A DNA stretch of 64,000 bases from positions 107,540-171,539 of the forward strand of contig VXBA01001490.1 in assembly GCA_013399895.1 (NCBI GenBank), given 5' to 3'. Positions 23,041 through 36,100 of this stretch are shown in pieces (within the stretch, counting starts at the first letter, position 1; every line of letters starts with the position of its first letter). Source of the DNA: Serilophus lunatus. Lineage: Eukaryota; Chordata; Aves; Passeriformes; Eurylaimidae. The notes under the pieces were generated by a model, which searched no databases, was not told where the DNA came from, and saw nothing but the letters and a program-made list of their open reading frames with translations. Both the position numbers and the translations under genes were made by a program.

Positions 23041-24690
23041 ACTCTACAAAATAAGTCGACTACTTCTACAGGAATCACCACTTTAAGTGTTCTTCCACTT
23101 CAGCTCTGACTGATCTTCTAAGGGTTTACCGTTACAGAATTTAGATGCCTTTGACATATTCCATTAAATCTTACTGATTTCTAATGATATTTAAGTGTCT
23201 TCTAAGAAAGAGGCAAGGAAAACGGTGTCTTAAGAATCAAAAAATGCTTATTTTAAAAGACAACTTTCCCATGCTGGTATGAAGGCCCACCATTTTTTTT
23301 GTTTGTTTGCTTGTTTCTACTCTGAAATAATCATTCAGTAATGTTGGGTTTATTCCTACAACTGTTATTCGCCTTTCAGATAGTCAGGCTTGGAAGAGGC
23401 AATCTGGGGCCACTGCCCCCCTTACCAAGCTAAAAGAACTAGAGTTCCTGCTGGGACATCCTTGTTCCCAAACCCTATGAACAACTCTCAGTATTTCTGC
23501 TGATACCTAAATAAAGATTGCTGACTTTTTGGTATTTCTGAAAATGTCTGTCTTGTCTTAGCAATCTCAGCAAATGGGAGCTCAGCTCTAGCAAAAATTT
23601 GGCTCTAAGTCTCTATACTTAAGGCAACTTCCTCTGTGACTAGTGAGTTCTCTTATTAATTAATGCAAGCTGTGTTATTTCATGTACTGTTGTTCCTTCT
23701 GTTAGGCAAATTTTCTGTTTATTATAGCTATCACGGTAGTGTTTATAGGCCTTAGTCAAGAACTTGGGACTCATGGTATACAGAAATAATGATTATTAAT
23801 AGTTTCCTTTATTAGCTTGCATTCTTAAGGAAATGTGGGTTGTGGTGTCACACTGTTTATCTGGCAGCCTGCTCCAAATAACTTTGGAATCTTTTAATTA
23901 ATTTCAACCAAAGGTCACTGTGGGAGTTCTACCAATTTTGTGGAAGCTGGCTACCAGTAAGAGGAGAAGGTGATGCAAATTAGGGTTCTTGCTGAAAGGA
24001 AGACTTTGTGGTGAGCTCATGTTATTTTCTTGCTAGGAGCAGACATGTGGTGGCTGGCCAAGCAGCATAAATACAGCTCTTATGCTGCCTCTTCCCTATT
24101 CAGTAATTAGGAAATCCATGAGGGAAGTGCTCTGCTGTGTCCTCGTTTTGAACAAGAATGAAAGAGTGGAGGGAGGTTGGAAGTAGTGTAGAGGAAGACT
24201 TGGATATATTGAGTGGGGATTTGAGAAACAGTCTTCATTAGCTCTGCTGGTCTCGGATTAACTAGATTTATTGTTTAGTGAACTTGGGAGTGAAGATATT
24301 CACAAAGATTTTAATGGGAATCTTCTTAAGGAGAACAGAGAAAATCCTTGGGAAATTCTAGAAGTGATGATTATGATTTTCACAACTACTTATGATAATT
24401 TCAGTTGCAAGCAATGTACAGGTAGATAATCCAAATTTGTGCACATTTAAACATGCAGAAGTGTATTTTTAAATTATCAGCTCCCTATTTTTATTGAATT
24501 CATTTAATCATTCATAAAGTTAGCTGAAATTTTGTCAGGCAGTTTTTCTAAATCTGTAAAAAAAATCACAAGTGTTATGTTTAATGAGATTACCATGAAC
24601 AAATGCACCTCAGAAAATATTTAATAATCCCCCCCCCCTTTCTTTACCATTAGGTAAAGAAATATCAGTTATTTATCTGATAAAATAGAA
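23041..24690. other. AT-rich non-coding DNA, no feature seen
   Basis: No gene recognised. AATAAAG at 23511 lacks any recognisable transcript around it. A C10 run lies near 24630-24639. Confidence 0.55.
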
Positions 24691-24694
24691 GGCC

Positions 24695-25315
24695 TTTTAT
24701 GCCATTCACAATTGTGTAGTCTAAGGTAGTGTTTCAACAAATCATTGACACACTTCACCATCATGTTTGTTTGGGGGATAATAAAATGTATGGAAAACCC
24801 ATTTAATACTCTCCTTTTTGGCCCAGTCTTGTACTATCACACTGGTGAAGTGCGATCCATTGTCACTTTTTATAGGGCCTGGGGTGGGCAGACTGGAAAA
24901 GCAATTACAGTGTCCTGAAACAGTAGCTTTGGCATGAGCAAGTCTGCTTTTAGTGGCCACTAATAGTCCAGATACCACTTCTACACCTGTTAGTATGTAC
25001 TTATAACCAACCATTAGATGTCCTCAGAGGTCCAATATAATCTATTTGCCAAGTGGACCAGAGTGTCTTGTTATTTTTGATATGCAAAAGGTTACTGCGT
25101 AACCACTCACTCAGATGATACCAATGTTGAGGACCTTCCAACTGATTAATTTTTATCTTTTTAATTTTTGTCATATGACAAAATATGTCATATATCACTT
25201 CAGTGTTCTAATGAGTCTTAAGATTTGACCATTGGCATGAGCTTTGACCCATCCTATGTGGGACTGAGACTTTAAAAATAGCCCCTTCCAGTCTTCCTTC
25301 TGACAAGTAATTTCA
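24695..25315 (-). pseudogene. Endogenous retrovirus pol fragment: RNase H end and integrase, inactivated
   Basis: On the minus strand, 25205-25315 translates to a stretch ending in WVKAHANGQ, like the C-terminal end of a retroviral RNase H domain. Next, 25001-25198 ends with WQIDYIGPL, which marks the start of the integrase catalytic core and carries its first acidic residue; the usual upstream zinc-finger histidines and cysteines are not evident. After a frame change, 24742-25014 reads through SGLLVATKS and SDNGSHFTS, the latter with the second catalytic Asp. The position of the third acidic residue appears to be Cys. Another frame change near 24740 leads into NDLLK, typical of the sequence just after that residue. 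It is a broken fragment without gag, env or LTRs that I can identify; ERVL-like origin is a guess. Confidence 0.85.
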
Positions 25316-25433
25316 TTATTTTTATTTCATTTTTTTAATTTTTCTTATTTTTTTTATCTTATACATTTAGCTTTATATATGCTATTTCAAATTGCATTAT
25401 TTTATTTTATTATTTTTATTTTATATTTTGCAG
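25316..25433. repeat. T/A-rich low-complexity tract
   Basis: TTTTA/TTTTTAT units over about 120 bases, directly beside the pol fragment. It could be microsatellite growth on an old poly(A) or AT-rich flank. Confidence 0.8.
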
Positions 25434-25856
25434 AACTAGTGTTCAGGTCTCCAGGTTCTGGACAAATTCCAGCTTAAGTAATTACATCTTATGTAATGAA
25501 TTTCCCTATCTGGCATTAATTGGAAGCACTATTCTTCACATCCTGTCCTAACATCATCTATAATGTTGCTGTGTGATATAGGTTACTTTAGTCAGTCCTG
25601 GGAATTGCTGCATTTCGGTAGGTAAATACATAAGCACTGAGCAAGTTTCAGAACAGAGCGGTTGGTGAGGTACGTCCCACTACTATTGCCTATGATGGAT
25701 CACATACAAAGCCTGAATACTCAGAAATCTCTCGTTCAAACTACTCAAGCATTAGTGACCATACTCTCCTCTAGTAGCTGTAAACCTTAAAAAAGAGGAT
25801 ATAAACTTTAATTTTACTGATAATCATTAGAAGGGTTTTGTTTTTTCTTTTTCTAG

Positions 25857-25919
25857 AGTGGCAAAGATTCAGTTGTATGTCCTGGATTTACTTCATAGTG
25901 TCACAGAGACCTTATTCAG
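25857..25919 (+). other. Exon-like segment with strong splice-site pair (unproven)
   Basis: A long pyrimidine tract (about 25834-25854) ends in TAG at 25854-25856, a good acceptor. CAG|GTAAGA at 25917-25925 is a near-consensus donor. The 63 bases between are divisible by three and two of three frames are open. No protein similarity recognised. Such pairs also occur by chance in tens of kilobases of AT-rich DNA, so this may be a non-coding RNA exon or nothing. Confidence 0.25.
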
Positions 25920-28900
25920 GTAAGACTTGGACATGTGCAGGTGACTGTGCCTTTGTCCATCATCACTGTGAGGGAAAGGGGAAACATTTGCACACAATAA
26001 ATCAAGTGAGAGTTCTTCACTACTGTGTTTGCAAAATTACATTTCTCTAATCTCAAGTGGTATTCACAACATAAATTATCTATATATGTTCAGTCTGTTA
26101 GCATCCAATATATTTAAAGCCAGAAAATCTGGTTCTATTATTGTTTACTGTTTACAGACCCTCGTAAATTCTTGGGAGTTTTTGGCCGTATTGGCTAACC
26201 ATTTTGAGTTTCCTTTTCTCTACTTCCATGTTGAATCTAAATTGCAACCTTACTTATTGAGAAGACTTTCTTCTAGTTCCTTTCATTTTGGAGGGCATGC
26301 TGAGACCTACATATGAAAACAAATTTGGACAAAATCGGTTTGATAATTTCTATGCATGATTAAAATGTACAAGGTCTGTGGGACCACTTTCCTGCAGTAT
26401 ATTATTGGATACATTGAACATATAGTATAATTTCTTCAGCTGTCTCAGTGTTAGCATTGTTGTGTGGCAGAAGGCTGGTTTATGACAGGATGGCTAGTCA
26501 TTTGGTATACCTATGGGTTAGGTTTCACTGACTTTTTGAAAACTCACATGAGGTAATTTGATGAACTTCTGATCTGTCTCGCATATCACAAGCCATCAAA
26601 CCTTATTTGACATTCTGCCATCAAAGTAATGTCAGTAAAGTGGACTAGAGACTTTTACTGCAAGTCCTGATAATAGAGGCTATGGGTGATAGAAGAATTT
26701 ATTATAGTCCTACTGTTCCATATGTTATTGCTATGCATGTGTGCTTTATTTCTGAGCTGATTTGGTATATCCTCATATTTCAGCAGTTGTGCCTTATTAC
26801 ACCAAGGACCTGGTGCCTATCAAGAACATCTAGCACCGGGAATTTCTTCTGAGATGTAAAATCTGGCTAATTCCTTTTCGTGCTTCATCCACAGTGCATC
26901 TAAGGTATGGTTAGCATGTGCTTCTTGTTAAAGAACTAGAAAATAGGGGTGGAAATGTTTCTGTGTATTGTTTGCTGAAATAAGAATTAATAGCTGACTG
27001 GATACTAGCACATTTCCATGACTATCCATGCAAGTTAGCTGCTAAGAATATTAAATTAAAATTTTATTATATATTAAAACAAACACACAAAACTCCCCAT
27101 CCTATTTTTTTTTTTTGGTTCAGAATTCTTTGGGCGGTTGCCATTGAGCCTTGAGTACAGATTGTTATAGCGTATTAAATGTATAATTAAAGCAGTCTTA
27201 AAATTTTGGTAAGTTAAACAATAAGACTGACCCTCGAACAGCCTTATCATGGCTTGTGTTGCAGGGAATATGTACCCTGACGTAGAGGCTGGCTGGCTGT
27301 AGATCAAAACTGGAGGTTTTATTGATTAAAGTCTTCCTACATCGGGGATTAAAAAAACACATCTTAGCTTGCTATCTATTTGAAAGATATAAATTTCTGT
27401 TATTTGCTGAAGTGAGGGAATGCTGGCAGTATCAAGTCCTTTACATGAAGACTGACATGACTAGATGCTCCTTTGAAGATTTAACTCACTATATTGGAGG
27501 AACAGTCCAGGTACAAAACTACTGCATCCGGACAGCTCTTTCCCCAGATGTCCAATTGCATTGAGCTGGCTCTGAATCCCCTGAAATCTGAATGTAAGTA
27601 GGTTGTTTTCAGTCACTTTTGGAGTTTTTTTTGATTGGGTTGTTGCGGTTTTGCTTTAGTTGTTTTTTAGTGTATTTCTTTTTTCCTAACTACTGTCTTG
27701 CTTTCTGTTCATTTGCAAGTAAAATTGAGTGCAAATTTGTTTTCAGTCTTCACTTAAGTCACTGCTGCCATGGAGAAGACATTCAGAGACATACCTATTC
27801 TCGAGTCTGGCCCTGTATCAGTGAAGCAGCAGGAAAACTGTGTGAAGCATTAGAATGTCCCATATGAGAGAACTTAGAGGATGTCATGTGGAGCAGCTTC
27901 ATTAATTTTTGGGTCTTTTTCAACAAGGACCAACTCAGTTAGACCAAATTAAGAAATAGCTACTTCGCAAAAGTAGCCCTTCATCCTCTCAAATCTGTCG
28001 TGGGTTTTTTTACAGAATTGTTGGCAGTGCACTGGAGTTGTACAAATAATGCATGCATATAAATTATCACCAGTGATTTTATGATCAGTAGTGCTAAGTT
28101 CTCCTGAGAATAAACTTCAAATATTCTAAGCAAGATACATTGAAGCCCCCTTTCATGGTTGAAGGCTTATTAGGGTTTTCCATGGAGAGTGTAACCAGAG
28201 TATGTGGAGATGCAGCGTTGGATGAGGGAGAAAGGGCTGAGAACCACCCCACAAGGGACTGAAGCACAGAGGCCAGGCCTCAGTTCTTGATCCATTTATG
28301 CGGCTGGAAATCTCACATCAAATGTGACTGTTTATGAGGCTTCCTAAAGTTTGTCATTCCTACCTGCAGAGCTGATGAAAAATATCAACTTGGGTTTTGT
28401 GAGCATTTAAACTTCTGATATTTTTGTTTTACATTCTCACTGTGCAAAACAACACAATTGTCAGATGATGTTCAGTGTGGCTGGAAAGGAGGCTGAAAGC
28501 TTGAGACTTTTGACTTTGGGAGCTAGTTAGGTTTCTGAGAAGTCAGAGAAGATTTCTGGCCATAAACAAAGGAGTGTCCAGTTAGAAATGAATAGATAGG
28601 AAGATTTGAAAACTTCAGTCCCGTTATGATCCTGAAGTCTTGATTAATTTTTGGCAGAACCTTATTAAACCTTGTCTTTGTCATACAAGGATGGTGCAAT
28701 GTCAAAAAGTAACATGTTTTTAAAAATTTTCTTATCTCTGTGTTTAGGTTTAGTGGTACTATACTAAGTAGTTGGCATAAAAACCTGACTACTGTATTCA
28801 CAGTAATAGAGTAATGCATGTTTTATTTGATTTTTGAACGTTTTGTAAAATATTGGATTTTACGGACTATTCATTTTGGCATCCCTGTTTCTTATTCATG

Positions 28901-31040
28901 ATTCTTCTCATATGAAACGTCATGTGTTTCACAAGGTATTGTTTCTGCTTACTATTTTTTTCTCATTCACTTGAACATTTATCCACCAGCAGCTGTGGTA
29001 TGTTAAAATGTGCTTATGGAAATAAACTGTGTTTTACTCATGGTGCTTTCATCCTTTAGTTTAGGGATTAAAGTCAAAGTCACAATGGCAACCTTCTCTG
29101 TCCACATACAGACTGAACCTGGAAAGAAGGACTTAGCACAAAAAATGCATAGCCCCCCGAAAGGCAATGTTGAATTCTTCTCTTTGAGTTCTAAATTCCC
29201 AACAAAGAGAGATTATATTGTTTTTTCCTGGTCCATTTTACACATAGTCAATAATGGGATGCTCTGAAAGACTAGTAACATCCTTATGTAAGTTATAAAC
29301 AGTGTAGATTATAGGCCACAGATTTATCTCCATGAAGCATAATCATGACATGTTTGTTAATAATCACCTTATTTCGGAAAACGTGGCTTTCTTATTCAGT
29401 AGGATGGACTTTGGTACCTGAAGGACTGGAATGAAAGACTCAGTAACTTCTTCTGATTAGTAAATTTCTGGTCTTAATTTAGCACCAGTACCTGTGTTAT
29501 GTTTACCCGTACTGAATTCTGCACAGTTAAACAATATCCAAAAGAATTAAACCAGAAGACAAATGCAGTGTAAACATTAATTTTGAGTTCTTATGATTAA
29601 TGAGATTGAGTTGTGAAAGGATAAAATTATGTTGTAAAATTAATCATTAGAGAAAATAAACGCATGAAGGATCTAAGCTTAATATATTGGGCCTTTCTTT
29701 TCACTGAGTCAATATAGATTGACAAGCCATATTTTCTACTCAAAGAAATGTTAAACATGTTTACAGGTTTCATGAAAGACTCTGAAGATAACATTGCTTT
29801 AACAACGTTTTCTGTCAAAGGCTACAATAGTAACCTCATTTCTGCTCTCAGTCATGCTGGAGTGGCTGTCAGAAATGGTAGAGCACATTGGTTAAATAGA
29901 GTGGAATTTAGCCTAACCGTCTTATAACAGTGCAAACATTATAATTGTTCGGGGTTTTTATTTTATTTGGTTGATTTGGTTTTGGTTTTAATCCTGCAGG
30001 TAGAGGTGACTGGGGGGTGAAGACACATTATTCAGACCTGCCAATTCTCAAAGCATGTCTAATACAGCACACTCCGACATGAGGAAGTCACTACTTTAAG
30101 TGTAAACATTGCAATAAAAGGTGTTAATATTTTTGGCACAGCATCATGTTACAGTGTCCTTGTGACACAACAGTGTTTCCCCTTGTGCTGAGATGTGAAC
30201 ACTGTGGAAGTGCACAATGCCTCTGTGAGAAGGAGTGTGAATCTTGCATCACTCTCTCCATCCCTTGAAACATTCACTCTGTGCTTTGCATAGCTGCTGC
30301 TCTCTGTAACTTGCCTCATCCCTCATATTCCTCAAATAATAGAAACCTATAGGGCCCTTGCATTGTATAGCTAAAATATTCTTTTGTAAGATACCCCTGC
30401 TCTTTTTGCAGTTATTTTGCCTTAAAAATAATTGCTAAAATATTATATATTTAAGACCCTTTTTTAAATATTAGGAAAGAATTGGAGATAGAAGATCAAA
30501 CTTGTAGGATTCTAGAATTGTCATGGTTAAAGTTTCATTTGATTTTCATGGGAGATAATCACTCATTTGAGATGCTATGTTTTGTCAACATATTTTAGCA
30601 AGCTAAACTTGCTTGTTTGAGACAATCCCATAATTTGCTGTTAGTCCACGAGTTGTTTAAGACTATATATGACGTTGATGACATCCTTACTTCTCTCTGA
30701 TTTTGTTGTGACTAAAGATCTGAGGCCTTCAGGAGTCATTAAGGAATCATATACTATTTGTCAAATACTGAGTGGTAATAACATACAAGTTTTCTTAGCA
30801 CTTTTGTGAGATATGCTGTGGTGTGTGACAAGCAGTGTATTATAAATTCCTTTCATGCAGTTCTTCTGGATCATAAAAGATCTGACACATGTAATTCTAA
30901 GACTGTCTCCATATTTTATATTGCACTAAGTCAGTATTACTTGTAGTTTGAGTTTCAGTGAGAAGAATTTGAGAAGTAGAAACTAGTTCCATCTCTGGCA
31001 TTAACTTTCTATGTGAACTTTCTTTCTTTCTTCCATGTAG
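25920..31040. other. AT-rich non-coding DNA, no firm feature
   Basis: No gene, CR1 tail or confident LTR. A minus-strand AATAAA near 27320 is followed by a moderately GC-rich patch but has no LTR ends. Open frames below 100 codons lack motifs. Confidence 0.55.
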
Positions 31041-31073
31041 AATGGCAAGACAGTATTTCCTTTCTACTTAAAG
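31041..31073 (+). other. Microexon-like segment with splice-site pair (unproven)
   Basis: A CTTT-rich pyrimidine tract ends in ATGTAG at 31040, with a TTAAC branch-like motif upstream. AAG|GTATGA follows 33 bases later. The segment is divisible by three and open in one frame. Small size makes chance likely. Confidence 0.2.
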
Positions 31074-31658
31074 GTATGATGTGAGGATGAATTAATTACT
31101 TGTAAAGTCCTTTGACATTCTTTAGTATTGAAAAATGCAAATTATTAATATTTGATTATTAAATTCTACTATTATAGTTAGTGATAATAATAGAGCATAT
31201 TCTAAAGCAAACAAATGAGAGAGACTGATTAAAAGATGCATGGACAATTTTAACTTCCTTTTACTTCCTTTAATTTTTCTGACCTTACAGTATACATATG
31301 CTCAATTATATCACCTCAGGTCTTTGATGTTTTCTGGTGTGTTACCTGTTTGGAGTAATGGGAAAATATTTTTGCTTACTTTATGCTTACTTTTTGTTGC
31401 ATGTTTTGCAATTTCTAGTTTTGAAAAGAAACAGAAGTACCATGTGGCAGACAGTAATAATTTTCTACACATGCATTGCTTGGATCCTGTTGTTGCATAT
31501 GTAACCATTAAAAGAAAAAAATCAAATCTCTATTAAAATGTCTCTGAGCTTTGAGTAATTAAATGAATTGTGCAACTTTAGCCCTGGCAAGTTTGAATGT
31601 AGAGAACAAACTTTATTGGTGATGGATTCAATTTGTTTAAAAGAAGGCACCATATAAA
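31074..31658. other. AT-rich non-coding DNA, no feature seen
   Basis: No recognisable gene or repeat. A 98-codon open frame at 31240-31536 has hydrophobic stretches, as T-rich DNA gives by chance. Confidence 0.55.
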
Positions 31659-31745
31659 AATCATAGAATCATGAAAACCTTTAGGTTGGAAAAGACCTTT
31701 AAGATCATGGAACATTTCTTCTGGCACTCTACATTTACTGCCAGG
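31659..31745 (-). mobile_element. CR1 LINE 3'-end fragment
   Basis: In plus orientation it opens with 'atcatagaatcatgaaaacc' (terminal octamer-like units) followed by 'tttaggttggaaaagacctt' and 'taagatcatgga', the reversed end of an avian CR1. Only about 85 bases are recognisable. Confidence 0.92.
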
Positions 31746-32682
31746 TAAATACAGCTGTCTGGAATAGTTACATCTGGTGAGTCACAGAACAGCCTAAAAA
31801 AAAAGCCTAAATCTACACTTCCTCTTGTTAGTTCTTTAACAAGTTATTATCTCATACTTCTCTTACATGGAGATCTTATTCTAAAAATGTCTACGTGAAG
31901 ACTGCACTGAACTAGTCTTACTGTTTATGTTGCTTAAGCTTATTTTTTTTTCTTATTTATTTTTCTTTCACAATGAGGAAAAAAAACCCAAAGCAACACA
32001 GACAGGTTTTCCTTATTGTATTCCTATATCAGAACAAGTCAGAAATGTCAATATCTTGAAATATATAATCTGATCTTTGAGACCCCAGAGCTTCTCTATA
32101 AGCGGCACTTGTAAGTGCTGATACCACCCTAACCAATGAAGATGTTTATTGATTTAAATTTGTCAATGTTTAATTATGCACTATCACAGAAATATATGAT
32201 GTCAATGAAAAAGAGGGATGTAGCAGAACAATTGCATGCAGAGCAAAGCTTTTACCTCTTGCTTTTAAAGTTGAACAGATATTTTTTTCCTGTAGATAAT
32301 TTTGCCCATAAAAAGGGTTTAAATTTTTGAGAGTAGGAAGAAATCACACATCTAGAAGTCTGGCTTCTCTTTTTTCATGTTCAGATGTCCATTTGCATGT
32401 ATAAGTATGATTAAAGATCTGAAAGAAATATTAGGAAAATGTATTTAGAAAGAACTGGTGCTACAGTGACTGATGTTCCCATTGGGGTGGCACAGGATTC
32501 TTCTGAAAATGAACGAGTCCTGAAAGTAACACAAAAAGTTGAGTTCTGCAGTCCTGACATTATTAAGTGTTGAAAAAAACCAACAAACCAAACTGAACAA
32601 ACATAATATAGTAGGAGTTTGTTGTGTTAGATTTGTGGCATAAACAAGGCTTCTAATGTCTTTGCACAGATTACAGTGTGCA
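31746..32682. other. AT-rich non-coding DNA, no feature seen
   Basis: No recognisable gene. An A-rich CCAAACAA-type stretch lies at 32575-32604. Confidence 0.6.
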
Positions 32683-32688
32683 ATTACA

Positions 32689-33098
32689 TGCGAATGGCGA
32701 GGGAAGACATGCGTTCAATCGATACGATTGGTAGAGCAAGCTTCAACTTTATTAAAAACATTGTCTCTTTTATACTTTTCTACATAATATATTCATAACA
32801 GCAAACCATAATTGGCTACAGCCTAACGGTTACAACTTGCATACTCCTCCTACTTGCGGTTTCCTGAGCTATACCAGTTCTTTCAAGAACTAAGCTGGGA
32901 CTTTCCATTGTTTACTTCTGTTCCTTGTTTTTCACTAACTCAAGGACAGGGTGACCTTTAAATCCTCCTTGTCAGCATAACTTGCATTTTGCTCTGCGGC
33001 CTACTTTCCTTACTCTTTCTCACTTCAGCTAACATGGTGTTTGCTGCAATAATGGTTCCAGAGATCCATGTCCCTGCTCTGTCAACCATTCTCCCACA
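32689..33098 (-). mobile_element. Solo LTR, class II (ERVK-like), 410 bp
   Basis: The element has TG (32689) and CA (33098) ends and a perfect 6-bp target duplication ATTACA at 32683-32688 and 33099-33104. Read on the minus strand it starts TGTGGGAGAATGG, has a TATAAAAG box at 32767-32774 and an AATAAA signal at 32748-32753, and ends CGCCATTCGCA. A short LTR, close TATA and polyadenylation signals and a 6-base duplication fit class II elements such as alpha- or beta-like retroviruses. No internal retroviral sequence adjoins it, so it is a solo LTR left by recombination. The intact target duplications suggest modest age. Confidence 0.92.
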
Positions 33099-33104
33099 AT
33101 TACA

Positions 33105-36100
33105 GACCTTAAAAACATGTAGCTAACAAAGGAGACTGCTGAAGTCAATTTACATTCAGTTTACTTTTGCAAGAGTGTATTACCTTCACACTGAAGTTTG
33201 TTAACATCAGGGATAAACCTAAGCTTACCCAGATCTGGATGCATATGTCCTCACATTATTAATGTATAATTTATCTTTGGTTTTAATAATGGGGGAACAA
33301 GATAGAGGGTAATACCCTGTGAGATCTCCAGTTAGTCACTTAAGACTGTTGACTCATTTCTTCTAAGCCATCATAAATTCGGTGTGTGAAATCTTTGAAA
33401 ATCATCTAACTGGAGAACATTGTCTTGCATTTGACCATTCTCTTTTTTAAACCATTGATCTGCTGATATATTACAGTCAACCAGCTCAATGCAACATTGA
33501 GATATTTTATTGTAATACATTAACAGAGAAATGGTCATTGATTGATAACCAGGGAGAAAACAAGATTTCTTTTGTATGTATTGCTTAAAATGAAATTAAA
33601 AAAAAAAAGGTTATGCTGGGCAATATTCTTTTTTCACTCCATTATAAATCCAATACCATTTAATTGACATTGGTTGGTTTCTGCAGAGTTAAGGTGGCAT
33701 GGCTGAGAACTGAATTGTTCTTGCATGCACTAGCATGAACTTGATACACTCAGATACTCTATTTGTATACAGAATATCAGATATACAGTTACAATCTGTG
33801 TCAGAATTAGCTGTGTTAGTTTTCAGGCAGCTTCTATTTGAACATGTGCATGCATATCTGTGTGTATATATATATTTATATGAATAATGAATGGCATGAA
33901 TAAAGACACATTTCACCTTCTGGAAAAGAACCTGACTTGGTCAAATTAATTTCTTAAGTCAGTTTTTGCTGATTTTCTTTTTTTTCTAAGGATATTTGTG
34001 CTAAGGAAAAGCTTTGTGCCATGGAGAATCATTCCGTGCTAAATGTATCTCAGCTCTGATCTAAAGGGAGCATTTCCACTGGAAAAAAAAGCATTGTTTA
34101 GTCTTTAGGTCAATTGAATCTTTGGCCTCTCTGCCAAGTCTGTCAGCACTGGTGCCATTTACTGAGCATGGTCATTTTTATGATATCAACACTTGTCTTT
34201 CGGAGATTGAGCTGTGACCTTCGTGATCATTTTATACAATCCACTGCAGGGCAGAGCCTTTTTAATCTGAGCACACGGGGACTGTTTTACCACTTGGATT
34301 AGTGAAAGTTCATGCTACTGCAATGCTGATGGTGTGCATACTTGAGATGTGTAGTTTAGGGTTTTTGCATGAAAATTAAATGTTTTGGCAAAAGGCCAAG
34401 GTGCAAGGGTGACACTAAAGCCCATGTAGCCAGAGCAGTAACACACTTTGTGACATAGGGACTGGCATGTGAGTGGCACATAGATATTATTCTGACTGAT
34501 GTGTTTGGGATCATGTGTTGGAGCCTGGAATTCTCTTGGATTGAATGCATTGGAAACCACAACTTTTTTGTTTTTAATTTTAATTAGTATGAAATCATAC
34601 TCTTTTTGAGTTGTTTAGGAATCTAAATGTAAAATGCAAAAAGGATGAGATATGTGGTATCTTAAATGGCACTGAAATTCTAGGTTATAATATAAAAATA
34701 GTAGATGAGTTACAAACTGTTTTAACTGATCCATTTAAAATTATGCTTTTGCTGTAATGTTTTGTTCAGTTTAATAACACAGAAATAATTTGCCTATACA
34801 TTTTAACTCCCATTTCTACTAAGATTTTCCAATTATTTCATCTTCTGTTACATGGGTGATTTCACATTTTGGTTTTGTACTTTTTTTGTTTCTACTTTCA
34901 GAGGTTATTATGTAGTAGAACCTCATGGTTGTGTTTGGGTTTGCAGGACTTCTTTCCCTTACAATTGCTACCTGTATGCATATTCACAATTTACACTACA
35001 GATTTTAAAGAGCAAGAATGGCCTTTACTCAGAATTCCTGCAAAAAGTCATTCTTCATAATACTTCAGAAACTGCATGAAATTTCCTAAAAGGAACTGGA
35101 GTTGCAGTAGTCAAGTCCTGATGTTTTCATCTCTGACCTTGCAATCATCCTGCATTTTAAATAGCTAAATATGAGAATGAGTTCTGGAAACACTTGACAA
35201 ATTTATTAAGAATTAAAAAGTCCCTATTTATTGGGGGCAGTATTTAGGAATTTCAGCTGAAAAAGGACGCAGCCTAATTAGTTCCATATATTCACAAGAA
35301 GAATTATAGTTCTGATTCATTATACCTCAGTTTTTAAGTGTTCTACTATTTGTGTTCATGGGACTACATTTTACATGGTAGTCGATGATGCCAACTCTTT
35401 GGAAGGTACAACACATATATGGAGAACAGGTTAGAGAGATGCTCAAATGTTGCTCAGTGTATAATGAATAATGAGTTGGATCATATTAAAATATAAATTG
35501 ATTTATTCTTGTGTGTGTGCATATATCTGAAGTGCTTTTATTTTCTAATTTAAAAGCAGTTATCTTCCCATGGAAAACAATGGTTTTCTGTGGAAAATTG
35601 CTCAATTTAGAACCATATTTTGACCTTGTCTATGCCTGAACTGCAGTAGAAATCTGCTTTTAGACCTTTACCCGTGACATTACATTTTATATTGCTTTGG
35701 TGAAGAAAGGGGTTTGGGTGGGGTTTTTTAAAAGCAAATCATCACTTCCTAACTCTCTAGCTCATGCTAAATTGGTTTCTATTTTAACAATATGGAGTTG
35801 TCTTAGTTGTTGGAAACATGCTTCACTGAATCATCGATCACTGTCTTCACTATGATGGTGATTTTATTTATACAGCTGCATGAAATGTTCACTGTGAAGT
35901 ATTACACTATACTAAGGTATTGTGGTTTTGTGCTTTGGTTCAGATTCTCTTGTAGTTTCCTGAAAAAGTATTCCATGGTTCATAATCCTTTAAGTAAATC
36001 TAATTTCATTTTTGAGCTAATTTTGGCTGATTTGAGGAAGGTAAAACTATTTGTGTTATTAATAGGCAAATTTAATGGATTTAATTATTCTTTGTTCCTT

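Noticed and set aside
23370..23560. AATAAAG followed by a GCTGACTTTTTGG stretch as a transcript or LTR end
   Set aside because: No TATA partner at LTR distance, no TG/CA ends, no target duplication.
26860..26910. Ten-base microexon-like TGCATCTAAG between CACAG and GTATGG
   Set aside because: Too short to judge; the donor is weak.
27110..27325. Minus-strand AATAAA plus GC-richer patch and a 77-codon open frame
   Set aside because: Looked LTR-like, but no ends or duplications, and the frame has no recognisable domain.
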